Below are positions 47,770 to 60,340 of a DNA stretch of 64,000 nucleotides, in pieces. Source of the DNA: Erythroxylum novogranatense (Eukaryota > Streptophyta > Magnoliopsida > Malpighiales > Erythroxylaceae); contig CM057234.1 of assembly GCA_029891385.1 (NCBI GenBank), positions 27,886,350-27,950,349 of the forward strand. Direction: 5' to 3'. A program made the position numbers and the translations under genes. The notes beneath the pieces were generated by a model, which was given only the letters and a program-made list of their open reading frames with translations, did no database searches and was not told where the DNA came from. Every line of letters starts with the position of its first letter. Position 1 is the stretch's first letter.

Positions 47770-50589
47770 TGTAGCGCCCCCTCATCGTAGGGTACACATC
47801 GAAAAACCCGAAGGTCACTCCGATACGCATCCTACGATAAAGGTGCACCACCAGAACATTTCCATTAATAATCCACATGGCATCGCAATAATTTAAAACC
47901 ATAACATAACACAATATCAGGAACCACTAAATTTTAAAATCATAATATCAATCTGATACAGTAATCCAATAGCAGAATAGACAAGTCTATCAGTCCCCTA
48001 AACAAAACCAAAAAGGAAACTAATACAAACATCTATCCTAAGTCATCCTCAAAATCCAACCCAAATGACCGACACAGTGTCATCGCTTCTCACAAAGACG
48101 TCAAGACCGCAGAAAAGACTATCTTCGCTAGGGGTCTACTCTATCGATCCCGAAAATTAGATGCAATTTTGGGTGAGTTTATGAACTCAAAGGACAAACC
48201 ATCATCGATGGTTCACTCAAATCATGCATTACGCAAATTGCGACAAAGACAAAGACATGTTGATATTCAATTAATAAGATTATGTAACAATTTACGATAG
48301 TCTATAATATTTACATGTCGGTAATAATTTACAATAACATATAACAATTTACAGATCATATCACAATTCACGATTTTGTAATATTTACGTAGCATGTAAC
48401 AATTTGCAATCTCTCATGTCATCACATAATTCAAAAGTTTGTAATCCAATCAGTCATGTATATATACCATGCATATGAGACTCTTTTCCAGTTATTCAGT
48501 GTTGTGACCAAGTGCTCAGTCAGTGTTCAGTGGGGGACGCGTCAGGGATTTCTTCCCTCGGGCTCGAGGTCTTGTCCAAGACAAAGGTTCGAGCTCGAGG
48601 CTCTTTTCAGTGATAATAGCACTTGGGTCACACATCCATTATCTGATCATGCATTTATGCATTCAATGCAGTGTTCAGTAATTCAGCGTATGGCTATAAA
48701 AGCCCAGTATTGCATTTCCCAATATCATACAAGAATCCAAATTCAATACAAGAGTTCATTCCAAAGACAAGAGAAACATGTCATTCGATCATGTACATTT
48801 CAGACATTCCAGTAATCATGCAATTTCACATTGGCAAGTAAATTCACATTGAGCATTTAGACAGTCAGGAATTTGAGAAACCAACTAGGTTACTCACCTG
48901 TAACTTAAGAGCTACTGCCTGGAAGTTCCAGCAATGTCCGTGGAATGACGATCCAACGGCGCCTCTATAACAGTAAAATACAGTCCCATTACTAGATACT
49001 CAATTAAACCATTCAGTAATGCATATGTCTCAGTAAATTATGTACAATGCATGTTCGCGATTTTTCCGGCGCTAAAACCCAATTTTGAACTCTTATATCC
49101 CATTCTAACTCTTCGCTCAATTGATAGACAATAATTGATCCAATCCTAAAATTCAGTTCAAATTCCTCAATTCATACTCCCTATAGCAATTCCATAACCA
49201 TTAGGTCAAAACCTCTATTGGAAATCCCAATTAAAACTCCGATTGTCTCAATTCAATACTTAGGTCACACTATGAACCATAATTGACCTTAATTTCGATA
49301 ATTCAATACCAATTAAATTAAATTCTAACTCCCATAATTATCCTCAATTGTGGACCTCTTTCTCTATTTCATAACGAATCGAGAATCACCTCAATCGGAG
49401 GTCTATACCATAAGTTATACTCAATAAACTAAAATTAATCCAATCAGAAAATCTCTCTCGCCGCGACCTTGCGACTCTCGTCGCGACGTATACGGGTCGC
49501 TCGCCGGGGCGTGAATGACGCTCGCCGTGGCATGCGTCTTCTTCACGCTTCGTCGACGTAGCTTAAGGCTCGTCGCGACGACATCCAGCGCCGACGCGGC
49601 GTCGTCATTGCGCTTTACGGCGAAAGCACTAAATTTTCTCGCCACAAGGCGAGACGCCAGACGTCATGACGCATGCATCACCACCTTCTTCTCCGATCAA
49701 TTTTCGCCATTAATGCATCTTTAAGCTTAATATTTAACACCCTAACTACTTAATCTAACCCAATAAATGCCATAAATGCTCAAACAACCAGTAATCACAA
49801 CATTAAAGCCATAAAAACTTACCAATCAAAGATCAATCCACAAATCTCTCAAAATCACCGTAACCCTAAAAATCTTTCAAACTCAACAATAACCCACTCT
49901 CAAGCTCCTCAACCTTCATCAATCACAATAAACCAGTTAGGCTAGCACAATAAGAAGAAACTATAAGGAATAATCGACAAATCTCACCAATGGGGAAGGA
50001 ATCGATGAACGCCGTGGAGAAGGGAGAAAAAGAGAAGAACCGGTAAGCCTTAGGTAATTTTCCCCAATTTCTAACCTAGCTATTTATAGACTTAAGTCTC
50101 CAAATCAGTCCAGATTTCAGTCTCTAAATTTCAGTGGCTCAAAATTTTTATTTCCTAACAGTAAAACTCTAATATTTCCTTTGCCATTGGACAATCCTTT
50201 TGGTACTATACAGTCAATCAGTCGGTCACTCCAAAATTTCCGGTCCAGGCATTTTCTCTTGAATTTCCCAAAATTTCCTATAAGCCGCTATCAATAGCCA
50301 ATCACTCTTAGACTATTCTAAATCAATCATTCAAGTCCACTTACTCCTAATTTCTCAATCAATTACAATCCAGTCAGTCCAGTCAGTTCACAATCCAAAT
50401 CAATCCATACTCACAATTAAAATGCCTTAAAATCATGAATGCATGTACCTATGAATAAATGCATATAAAATAAACCAGTTCCTCTATAATTAGAGGCCAG
50501 TAACATGCTCAATCAGTGAATGCAATGAAATCTATCAGTCTAACCCAGTATTGCTATAATGCCCTTGCTAACAGTAATGGGATGTTACA
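47770..50589 (-). mobile_element. Family A right LTR (5' LTR of A2)
   Basis: 2.82 kb, TGTAGCG...GATGTTACA, with a TATA box at 50080-50088 (minus) and a damaged dyad array at 49457-49680. The right end rejoins K2 reverse transcriptase at 50590. Confidence 0.9.
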
Positions 50590-53218
50590 TTGGTCATGCT
50601 TTATCTATTCACCAATATGCTTAAATGTCATTGATAAAGATGATTATGAACCTATCAAACAATAGTTTGAACATTCTATTCATTAGATCCAGAAAAGCTA
50701 CTAAAGCAGTGGTAAGGCCTAATGAAATTATTACGAATTCATATTAGTTGTATAAAGTCCTTAAGGTAGTTTTAGGTATATATTCTTCTCTGATCCTCAG
50801 TTGATGATATCTAGACCTTAGGTTGTTCTTAGAAAAATACCTAGCATCCTGAAGTTGATCAAAGATATCATGAATTTAGGGTAGTGGATGTTTGTTACAG
50901 ACGGTCACCTTATTCAACTACCTTTAGTTAACACACAATAGGAGAGAACCATCCTTTTTCTTTATAAACAAAATCAACACACCCCTGCGATAATATGCTA
51001 GCCTGATGAAACCTTTTCCAATAGATCATGTAATTATTCTTTTAGTTCATTTAACTCTACAAGTACCAGTATATGTGGAGGTATAGAAATTTGAGTTATA
51101 CAAAGTACTAGATCAATACAGAACTTGATAACTTTCTTTGGAGGTAACCCTGGTAACATTTTGGGAAATGCATTTGGAAACTTTCAAACTACTAGAAAGC
51201 TTTAGAGGCCAGTAATTTCTGCAGAAGTATCCCTGACTGAGGCCAAAAACCTTTGACATCCCTGTCTAAGCATCTTATTAGCCACTAACAACGAAACCAT
51301 GCTGGATGGGATGGTCCTCTTATCTCCTCAAAAGTGAACTCTACCTTACCTTACCTGAATCTGAAACACCACTATCTTCTCCCTATAATCCAAGGTGGCA
51401 TAATGACTAAAAAAATAGCTCATCCTTAATATTACGTTAAAATCCATAACTAGTATCACTATAATATTCACTGCTAATATAATAATTTCAATCTCCACAA
51501 AACACAAGTGGGAGATTAAATCCACCTCTATGGTATCAATAAGAGGTATGGATATGGACAAGGATTCTTCCATCCTATTCAATACTACTTATAGTTCTAG
51601 CAAAGTTAAGCAACATAAAAGAATAGTTCACTCCCAGATCTATTAGAACTCTAGCTTCTAATCCAACGATGACAAGAATATCATATATCATTGTATTTAA
51701 AACCTGTGCATCTTAAGGGGTGAGGGTGAACACCCTAGCCTGACTGTGACTTGCATGTTAAAAATTAGAGGACTATCCCTAACTACGGCCTCCAGATTTA
51801 CCTCTTAAGTGTCTCTCTCCAAAACCTCGTCCTTATTGGGCACTAAACTGTTTCCCCCCTTATGGCTACTGAAATATAGGTTGTGTCATATTAGAAGAGG
51901 TCTATTGATATCCCATTATTGGACACAAAACTTGATCAGATACTTGTCCTAGCCACGTCTGTAGCAGCCTCCTAGTGGTACGTAGCATGGTCCTTAGTGT
52001 ACCCCTGCCACACTGCTGGCAAATGGAGCTTGTCGAGCTTGAACTACTATGTCTAAGGCTTCATCTACTACTACAACTACTACTATCTGCTCCAAGTGTG
52101 AACCTAAATCCTCCCATATATCTATGACCAAATCTCTCCTTACCATATGCTTGGACAACTCTTTGTTAAGAGTTTTGACTCTAACTGTACCCTAGCAAAA
52201 GGTTTAATTGTTGTTGCTGTCGTTGCTAAAAACTAAAGGGTCCTACTGAATGCTTCCTACTCTACTTTCGAATAAACAAAACACCTCGCTTTAAGATGAA
52301 CATTTCCAACTATTTAGCCATATCCACTTGAGTAAAGACTTCTTCTGGCACGACATAATCATGCTGACAAAAGGGCGTCCCAACCCTAATACATATTGGT
52401 TGTTCTTTTTTATCTCATCTAAAATAACTATAAGTCATATCGACTCAATCGAATGAAGTCACTTGTATACTCATCCATTGTCCTATCTCCCTAGCATAGA
52501 TTCAAAAACTTTGACCTGAGTGCCTCTCAAGCTATGAGGGAGAAGAAATAATCTATAAAGTTCTTCATTAATTACGACTAGGTCACTACAACCAATTATG
52601 GAAAGATGTGATCTTGACTTCAATCCTTGGCCACTCCCTACAATGACATCTCCACCAACCTCCTACCTTACATCTCCACCTCATTGATCAAATCAATGCC
52701 TCCTTAGGTCGTCTAGTCTCATCAAACTTTAAGGACGTAACATCGAATATGCCTTTAACAGTTGCAAATATGACCTCTTTTGTTGTTATTATTTCATCAT
52801 CAGCACTTAATCTTGGAACATGACATTCTTAGCTTCTATTCCTGCTAAAAAGCTTGCATGTTAAGTTCATACACTTTGAAAATTCTATATGACACTTCTG
52901 GCTCTTCTGCAGATACCTCCTGAGTCTTGGTCATCTTGTGCCTACTGCATCTTCCAGTTGAATTGGCAATGGCAAGCACCTTATCCTACATTAAGACCTC
53001 ATTGTGGGCCTCCCTGTCAAGTTGAGTGAGAAAGCATGTACATTTGTTCATACTGACAAAGGAAGCAAAGGTATAGTCAATACCACCGATCAAAACAAAT
53101 GAGTATTCTGAGTAAGGAAACTATTTTAAAGAGGGGTTTAATTTTTATGTGTCTATAGTAACAAGTATAATGATACCCTAGGCTTTAAATCTTTTAACTT
53201 GGGCTTTAATACCAACTT
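50590..53218 (-). mobile_element. K2: right segment (RT start, protease, gag, primer site)
   Basis: Aligns with K1 1320-3987. Protease block DFNVILRMSYF at 51346-51582; gag near 52300-52500; frame breaks throughout. Primer site TGGTATTAAAGCCC (minus) at 53201-53214. Confidence 0.8.
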
Positions 53219-53261
53219 TGTCATGACCTAAACGAGCACGTGACCGACAACTAGATTATAG
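53219..53261 (-). mobile_element. K2 5' LTR, truncated
   Basis: TGTCATGACC onward matches the first 40 bp of K1's LTR (3988-4030) and then stops at 53261, where different sequence begins. Interruption by the Tat-lineage element is the likely cause. Confidence 0.65.
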
Positions 53262-53696
53262 TGCTTATGAGAAAAAATGGGTATTGGTTCTGTCAGATTT
53301 TGGTTGAACTGTACGTTGCCGTTCTGCTCCATGATCCTGCTGCTTTCTGTGATGAGTTCGATGTGAAGATACCTGCAAAACAAGGAAGGCACGTCGGGGG
53401 TTGTGTCCCGATTAGCTCCTCCGACGATCAAATAAGTCTTTTTGTGAAGGTGAGGTTGATCAATGCAGAGAAAACAACTAGGTTATGATTTCGTACCTTA
53501 ATTATGGGAAAACTATACCTTATATATGGTTTTGCAGTTAGGTTTAGGTCTTTACGTGTTTGCATGGGAGACTTCCTTCTAAGGATGGGCCAAGGAGGTC
53601 ATGGGCCTAAGCATAAAACGGATCTTCTGAAGAGTGGACCGATCGGCCCACGGGTCGTTTCGATTGGATCCAGGCCCGGTACGGCCGACTTGACCA
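53262..53696 (-). mobile_element. Probable 3' LTR of the Tat-lineage element
   Basis: TGCTTATGAG...CTTGACCA, 435 bp, followed on the plus strand by TAAGCCCCCTACTCC, which on the minus strand is a purine-rich tract as expected for the second-strand primer. Its 5' partner is absent, so limits are tentative. Confidence 0.4.
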
Positions 53697-54483
53697 TAAG
53701 CCCCCTACTCCTCGAGCCTGAGCGTAAAGAAGGGTCGGAGGAGTATGCAGAGATTTCATAGCTCGTACATAGAACGACTTGTGATTGGGGCGATCGGTTG
53801 GGCATTGGGGTATTGCTCGTCTATAGGTCGGCTGAGCGGAGTAGTCAATCGGTCGGGCATTGTTGTTGTAGCCCAGTTTTGGGATAGCCCGGGTAGTTTC
53901 GATCGATCGAGTCTGACTAGTTGAGGGTGACCGCTCGTACTGGGGTCGGTCGGCTGAGTGCTCCAACTGGTCGGCCTCGGCACTTATTGCGCGGCAGCTG
54001 GCATTAAAACAGGTCGGGTGGTCATCATTAGCGGGCGCGTGAAGGTACTTGAAGCATTTATTATTTGACGGCGCGTGCTATCTGACAGCTTTTCAGAATC
54101 TGAAACGTATCGTCTTTGTAATCGTTGCACAGCTGTCCCGTACGTCCTTTCAACTGTTCGCGCCCTTCCGAATTTCGATTAACCCTAATTTGTCTCTGTT
54201 CAGATCGTTCCGCGTGTCCAGGAGCAACTCGGATTTTCTCCACACGTCGGGTTTTGGATGGATCATAATTCAAATGTTTTCCTTATAAGTGTTCAGGGTT
54301 GACAGACGGTTTGCTTTTCTTTACGCTCATTTCATTCTTGTTGTCCTCTTGCTTTCCTCTGCTCTGTCTTGTTTTCAATTCTCAGAGGTTTTCTTCGGCG
54401 TTGCTCAAATTTCCGATCTCTTACCACTAAATAGGTACGTCCCTTTCCCTTATTTTCCTCTTCTAAATTTCCTCTTAGTGAGT

Positions 54484-55350
54484 ATGTCGTCTACCGGTTC
54501 TCGAAGTGGGGTTTCTCCAAGGGATTGTGTTGACGAGAGGTCGTCGAAAGTTATGGCTGAGGTGACGGCGGTGTCAAGGTTGGGGGATGTTGAAGAGATT
54601 ACGACAAGGGAGCAGAGAGACGGGCTGGTAGTAAAGGAATTGCCCAAAGGCAAATCGAAGATGTCTGCGGCGGAGTTGAGTAGGTCGATTGCTAGGAATG
54701 GTATCCCTCAGTCCTGGGAACCTAGGCTGCCCTCGGGGGACGAAAGGATTGACAACAGCAGAGGTGGGTGGATTGCCGTCTCTGAGTATTTCTTCTCGGT
54801 CGGCGGCTTGAGACTACCGTACATGCCGATCGTGGACGAAGTATGCGCTGACTATCAATTACGGCCGAGTCAGATCCCTCCGAATGGGTGGAGGTTCATT
54901 AATGGACTTGTGCTGCTGTGCCACCAATTCAGTTGTCCGCCCTCGGTTAACATCTTGCGTCACTTCTTAAAAATGAGCCAGAGTCCGAGCTCTGGGGGTG
55001 GGATCCCTTCCCTGATGTACAAGGATGCCCGGTATCGCCCAGCCGGGACATCTGGCAAAATTACCGGCTGGCGAATGAAGTATTTCTTTGTGAAGCCTCC
55101 GGGGTCTTCCTCTGAGTCCCAGCTGTGGAGGTATCCCCAAGCCGAGCGATGGAATGACTCGTCAAGTCTATTCCTGTCTAGGGAGGAGCGAGAGGTGGTC
55201 AGCCGTATAAAGGAGCTCGGCCAGTATAACTTCGCTCGGCTTATTTCGGGATACGACGGGGGGGCCTCGGCTAGCTCTCTTTTGATTGACCCTCCATCAC
55301 AACTGCCGCAAGTTGGCGGGCTGGGAGAGGGAATTGCCCCGCCTGCTTGA
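54484..55350 (+). CDS. Extra ORF, first exon: putative gypsy-type transposon domain (Transposase_28-like)
   Basis: The frame is open from 54289; the ATG at 54484 (MSSTGSRSG) is the better start, as the earlier residues look like untranslated leader. About residues 100-225 contain LRLPYMPIVDEVCADYQL, then SQIPPNGWRFINGLVLLC, ILRHFLKM and KYFFVKPPG. This pattern (xLRxPxxPxVxxVL, P.Q..PN.WR, FRHFF, KxxFFV) is that of the plant putative gypsy-type transposon domain, Pfam Transposase_28, a protein of unknown function found in extra genes of Tat-lineage retrotransposons. The ORF ends with TGA at 55348; an intron to the next exon (acceptor TGCAG at 55421-55425) is likely, but the donor is unclear. 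Codon use is GC-rich compared with the surrounding DNA. Confidence 0.6.
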   Translation: MSSTGSRSGVSPRDCVDERSSKVMAEVTAVSRLGDVEEITTREQRDGLVVKELPKGKSKMSAAELSRSIARNGIPQSWEPRLPSGDERIDNSRGGWIAVSEYFFSVGGLRLPYMPIVDEVCADYQLRPSQIPPNGWRFINGLVLLCHQFSCPPSVNILRHFLKMSQSPSSGGGIPSLMYKDARYRPAGTSGKITGWRMKYFFVKPPGSSSESQLWRYPQAERWNDSSSLFLSREEREVVSRIKELGQYNFARLISGYDGGASASSLLIDPPSQLPQVGGLGEGIAPPA

Positions 55351-55425
55351 CCCCTCGTGGTTGATTTGTTTTCCTTACTTGCGAGTTTTAGTTCCATTTC
55401 TAACCTGCTTTCTTTGTTTGTGCAG

Positions 55426-56833
55426 CCATAGTCAAGGTTAATACTTTCATCGACCCTCCTAAGTCCGCCAAGGATAAGCGTCAGGTCGCGGGGCCTTCGG
55501 GAGTTAGAGGTCAGGGAGATAGGAGGGAGACCGGTTCGATGGTTGTTCGGCCAATTGCTTTCGGGCAACGGAGTGTTCCTCCGGCCGTCTCCGAGCCGCC
55601 CATGGCCCCTGCTGTGGTCGTCCCGCCTGGTCAGTACCTGGTTGTGATCGAGGAGGAGGAGGAGGAGGTTGAACGACCTCTGAAGAGGAGAAGGGGGCGC
55701 AAGTAGTCGACCGACCTCCCCAAGTAGTCGACCGACCTTCTCAAGTGGTCGACCGACCTCCTTGCCCCTTGGACCGAAGCAAGGATAAAGGGAAAATAGG
55801 AGATTGTGCTGCCCCGTCTGCCCAGGGGAAAGGGAAGAAGCCGGTGGGGAGTGCCGACAAGTGGGAGGTGGCGATTAGCCTCGAGAAAACTGCCTCGATC
55901 GCTGATGCCGAAGTGGCTCGTCATCTCGCTGAGAAGGTTATTCCTCCTTCAGATGAGGAGCGCTTTGACGAGTTAAGTCTTAAGGAAATGATGAGCCGTG
56001 CCATCCGTAATTCCATGAGGGATGTGGCCCTCACTTTGTACACGCATCAGCGGATCGATCTGTTGAATCGGGAGATCAATTCCCTCCTGGAGCAGGTGGA
56101 CGGTTTGAAGAAAGAGCTCTCGGAGGTCGGAGAGGAAAGAGACCTCTCCCGGGCACAACTTTCTTCCTTGGAGGAGGATAAGAAACTCTGGGAGGAGGAG
56201 CGCGATGTCCTGAGAGCCCAGCTTGCTTCGGGAGAGGAGGAGAGGAGCTCCTTGAAGGCTCGGCTCACCGGGGAGGAGGTCGAAAGGGTAAGGGCAATGG
56301 CAGCTAGGAACAAGTTGTCCGAGGAATATGCAGCGTTGCGAGGGCAATGTGAGTCAGAGAGGGTGCTTAAGGAGAAATCCCTCTGGGATCATGCCCAAAC
56401 CGAGGATACGTTGAGGAGGATGCGAGCCTCCGTGAAGGAACAAAGGATTGAGGCGATCCTGCGATGGCAGAGGCGGTTCTTACAGGAGGAGTGCTTGGAG
56501 TTCTCCTGTGACCTGGCCCTCATGATCTTGAAGAATTGTTATAACGCCTGCGTTCCTGAGGGGTCGGACGGTCCTTTGTTTGAGAGGTTTGCCGAGCCGT
56601 TGCTTCCTATCGCCCTTGGCCTTTCTCTGGAGGAAATGACGGAGAGAGCCATGGAGGACCGGGGGCTGGTCCTGAATGAGCAGCTGGATCTTAGCTCTGC
56701 CGAGGAGGACGAGCTTCCTCGTAAGGATACTTCTCCGGCCGCTCCCTTGGACCCTGCTCCGGCTTCGGCTTTTCCACCCGCTTCCGAGAGTTCTCCTGGG
56801 CATCCTCCCACTTCCCCTTCTGTAGACTTTTGA
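55426..56833 (+). pseudogene. Extra ORF, second exon: coiled-coil C-terminal half
   Basis: After the acceptor the frame reads IVKVNTFIDPPKSAKDKR, a Glu run (55651-55669) and a basic RRRGRK patch, then hits TAG at 55704. From about 55697 another frame continues through three 21-bp repeats encoding QVVDRPP/S and then to 56833. That part has a long coiled coil (INSLLEQVDGLKKELSEV to about residue 210 of the frame) rich in Glu, Arg and Leu, then a Cys-containing LALMILKNCYNACVP block and a Pro/Ser-rich tail. The switch lies at the G run 55693-55697, where a 1-bp slip would explain it. Function unknown; same architecture as other plant gypsy-type domain proteins. Confidence 0.55.
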
Positions 56834-57025
56834 GGCTCACCTGGTCGGGCTTGTGGCCAGGGCAAATTGATATTAATGAAACTTTACTTTTGCCTCATTT
56901 TTTCCTGATGTCTCTTTCCGTATTTAAACTCTTTACTTTCGATGTATGTTGAGTTTTGATGAAGTTGCTCATAATCGACCGGCTTCGAGGTCGACTTACA
57001 GTAGAGTTCGATTCGAGGTTCCAAG

Positions 57026-57099
57026 GATCTTGTCTTGGCGACCCGTCCAACCATAGTCGGTCTATGGAGATGCCGGGCGATGGCGAATGAGGTCCCAAG
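57026..57099. repeat. 74-bp tandem repeat, first unit (left of F)
   Basis: Unit begins GATCTTGTCTTGGCGACCCG and ends GAGGTCCCAAG. It is the first of six; F inserted at its end. Confidence 0.9.
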
Positions 57100-59980
57100 T
57101 GTTGGACCCTGTCTCCGAGGCCCAACATTCGGACCCATATAAGCATAGAAGACCCAAACCGAACACAAAATTGGCCAAAAAGGAGAAAGCATGCAATAGA
57201 AAATTTGGATAGGCTTTTTTAAGAAAATATGTTCCTTACGCTCTCACGGTTCCAACGCCACTGAAAACGCTCAATTTGGGTTTGAAATGAAGAAGTTATG
57301 GCAAAGATATTATTTCAAAGAAAACAGCCAAAATTAAGCACTACCGACTTCAGGTCGGAATTTGAAAATCTTAAAGGCTTAATTGTCAGTCGGCTCCTTC
57401 ATAAAACTTGTAGGTTTATGTCTCTAGTTTAATTTAAAACAAGAATTACCTCGATCGGAGCTCTCTAGCTCCAGATATTTTAAAATTTGTAAAGTATATT
57501 CAGACTTGATCAGCCGACCTCCACACTTTGTTTCAAACCACCTTTTTCAATTTAAAAGCAATTATAGTAAATCAGGTGTAGAAAGATAGAAAATTTTGTT
57601 AGAAATCCATCGCTTCAAAAATGGGGTCAATCGGAGGTCTGTGTAAAAAGTTATGGCCAAAAGAAGGAAGAGGGGTCGGTCGGCCAGAAACCGACCCCAA
57701 CGCCAAGAAGAACCAGTGGCCGCCGCCTCAAGATGGCGAAGCGGGCGACCTGCCCTACAGCCCGACCTATCTAAATTCTAACCCTCATAACTTTTGACTC
57801 CGAGCTTCAAATTAGACACGGTCAAAAGCGTTGGAAAGATAGGAGAAAAATATATATTTTTCAAGAAGGGCTCACAAGTAATCTCGGACTCTAAGGGAAT
57901 CAAAAGTTCCCACTAAGACAAGTCGGCTAGCTCTCCACAAACAGCACCAGAACTTGCGACCTCCATAAATTTTGACCCAAAACTCCAAATTTAGCAAACT
58001 TAGTGTCTATGGAAAGCTAAGAAAATTCCCTACAACTTTCATGAAGAATACTGACCTATATTCCAACTCTGTGAGGGTCAAAAGTAGACTCAAAGCTCTG
58101 CCTAAAAATCTGTCTATTTGACAGCTCCTGCACATAAACCAACAACTCTCCCTACCACTCAACACACCAAAAACAACTCATACATCATGGCAAACGTTCC
58201 AGGAGCTCTCCCAAAGCACAACATCAATAGTAACTCAACAAAAGAAGGCTCATACACACATTTTCCCAGACCATACACAAACTACAAAATCAATACCAAC
58301 ACATGAAAAGAGTGTACTGAAGCACTCAAGTTCCCTTCCAAGCATAACAGATCCATGCATAGCTTCGGTTACAAAATGGCATAATCATCAAAAACAAGTG
58401 CAAAATACAAAAGATGAGATGCTCAATGGTCAATATGCTTACAAAGCCATTTCAAGAGCTAGTTACTAACTTAATACAAAGTTTCTAAAATTTCTTAGAG
58501 TTATGCCCGATGCTTTGCAAGGTTCGTCTCTCAACTTGGATTTTTACCTGAGGAGGGAGAATGGGGTGAGCTAACACGGCTCAGTGGCTAACAAGCTTAT
58601 AGCCATCGAGTAATGAGCCACACATAACACGATAGTAATCCAGAGCATTAGAAATCAACATATAAGTCATAATATCCAACTTCATCACCAAGATCACAAT
58701 TAATCGAACTTATTACATAAAACATAAGGAAACATCTTTTATCAATTAAAACACATATTATGCATCTTATACATAATCAAAGGATGAAATGCACACAATT
58801 GGATCGAGAGTTCCTTAAACACGACGAAAACTGAAGTTTACCGTAAACACGACGAGTCCATTTTCGGATCTCGTGGGCCACAAGCGGGCTGCCGGGAGAA
58901 GGCAAAAGGGATCAACGTGCACGTGACTTTACGATAGAGGTTCTCTCTCGCCCAAACACAAACAAATTATGTTCACATATTCATACGTAAAAGTAGCATT
59001 TTATGCTTCTTTCATTCTTTCGAATCATCAAAGTTCCATTCTTTTCTTTCAAACCATATAAATACACTTTCAATATGCTCATAATATAACAAAGATAGCA
59101 CACATAGGGCATTTGTCCACTACACAACAACTATAAACATGTTACCCACCTATCGTCGGAATCCAAGTCAAGATTGCCCTTCCTCTTTGTCTTGAGTAGG
59201 TTTTCGAGTTCCTTCAAACAAAACACATCTCCAATCAATTTCTAAATTCATAGGAAAGGTCATAATATTCAGAAATTAAAGGAAAACTAACATTAACCTA
59301 AACCTAACCTACCCATGGCTCATTTAAGCAAGATTAATCAAACCCTAGCTTAGAAATCATAAAATCCACTTAATCCCACTTTTCTTTCCTATCTTTCGTC
59401 AACCTCTACTCAACCCTAACCTCCATCTTACACCATTCTTGAACCTAACTTAAGAAAGATGAAAGCTTACCTTTCTCACTTGATTTCTCTTCTTTTTCTC
59501 CTTCTTTCTTCTTCTCCACAAGCCTCCCACGATTTTTCTCTCTTCCTTTCTTCCTTGGCCGACCACTCTTCCTTTCTCCTCTAGCTCACGTTTTTCTCTC
59601 CTCTCTTCTAGAATTTTCGATACTCTCCTCTCCTTTCCATCTTCTTTAATTCATTTAACTCATCCTACACCAAAACTATGTAGTTTTGGCTTCTCACTTA
59701 AGTTCCTTTGGGCTCTCCTCCTCCTCTCAAGCCCACTACACCTCACCCATTAATTTCTAATCCTCCTCCTCTTATTCATTCATTCCTAAAGCCCTTACTT
59801 TCCAATATTAAATCTAAGCCTTCAATTAATTTCTAACTACAAATCCCAAGCCCAACATAAAATATTTATATAAACACATAATTAAATCAACTAAGGAAAA
59901 ATAAAATAATTAATGAATAAATCCATAAATCAATAAATAATTAATTCAAATAACTACAAAAAAAATTTCGGGGCCCAACA
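57100..59980 (-). mobile_element. F: solo LTR, 2.88 kb
   Basis: TGTTGGACCC...GGGCCCAACA with a perfect CCAAG duplication (57095-57099, 59981-59985). Related to B (inverted), G and H. No internal region. Where B and G have dyad arrays, F has one hairpin, GGGGTCGGT and ACCGACCCC (57672-57680, 57690-57698), in a GC-rich block. No genes; short frames only. Confidence 0.9.
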
Positions 59981-59985
59981 CCAAG

Positions 59986-60340
59986 GATCTTGTCTTGACG
60001 ACCCGACCGACCGTAGTCGGTCTATGGAGATGTCGGGCGATGGCGAATGAGGTCCCAAGGATCTTGTCTTGGCGACCGACCGACCGTAGTAGGTCTATGG
60101 AGATGCCAGGTGATGACAAATGAGGTCCCAAGGATCTTGTCTTGGCGACTCGACCGACCGTAGTCGGTCTATGGAGATGCCGAACGATGTCGAATGAGGT
60201 CTCAAGGATCTTGTCTTGGCGACCCGACTGACCGTAGTCGGTCTATGGAGATGCCGAGCGATGACGAATGAGGTCCCAAGGATCTTGTCTTGGCGACCCG
60301 ACCGACCATAGTCGTTCTATGGAGATGGCGGGCGACGGCT
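59986..60340. repeat. 74-bp tandem repeat, units two to six
   Basis: Units at 59986-60059, 60060-60132, 60133-60206, 60207-60280 and a partial one at 60281-60340, 73-74 bp each. They lie just after the end of pol (minus strand), in the position of the hypervariable 3' UTR repeats of Tat-lineage elements. Confidence 0.95.

Noticed and set aside
53504..53983. Several 68-119 codon frames on both strands
   Set aside because: They overlap each other across repeated TCGGTCGG-type words in the probable LTR and leader; no domain.
55973..56865. Minus-strand frames of 88-124 codons opposite the coiled-coil exon
   Set aside because: Shadows of the GC-rich plus-strand coding region with its regular codon pattern.
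57026..60340. Centromeric satellite
   Set aside because: Only six units, placed in the 3' UTR of one element; nothing shows a long array here.
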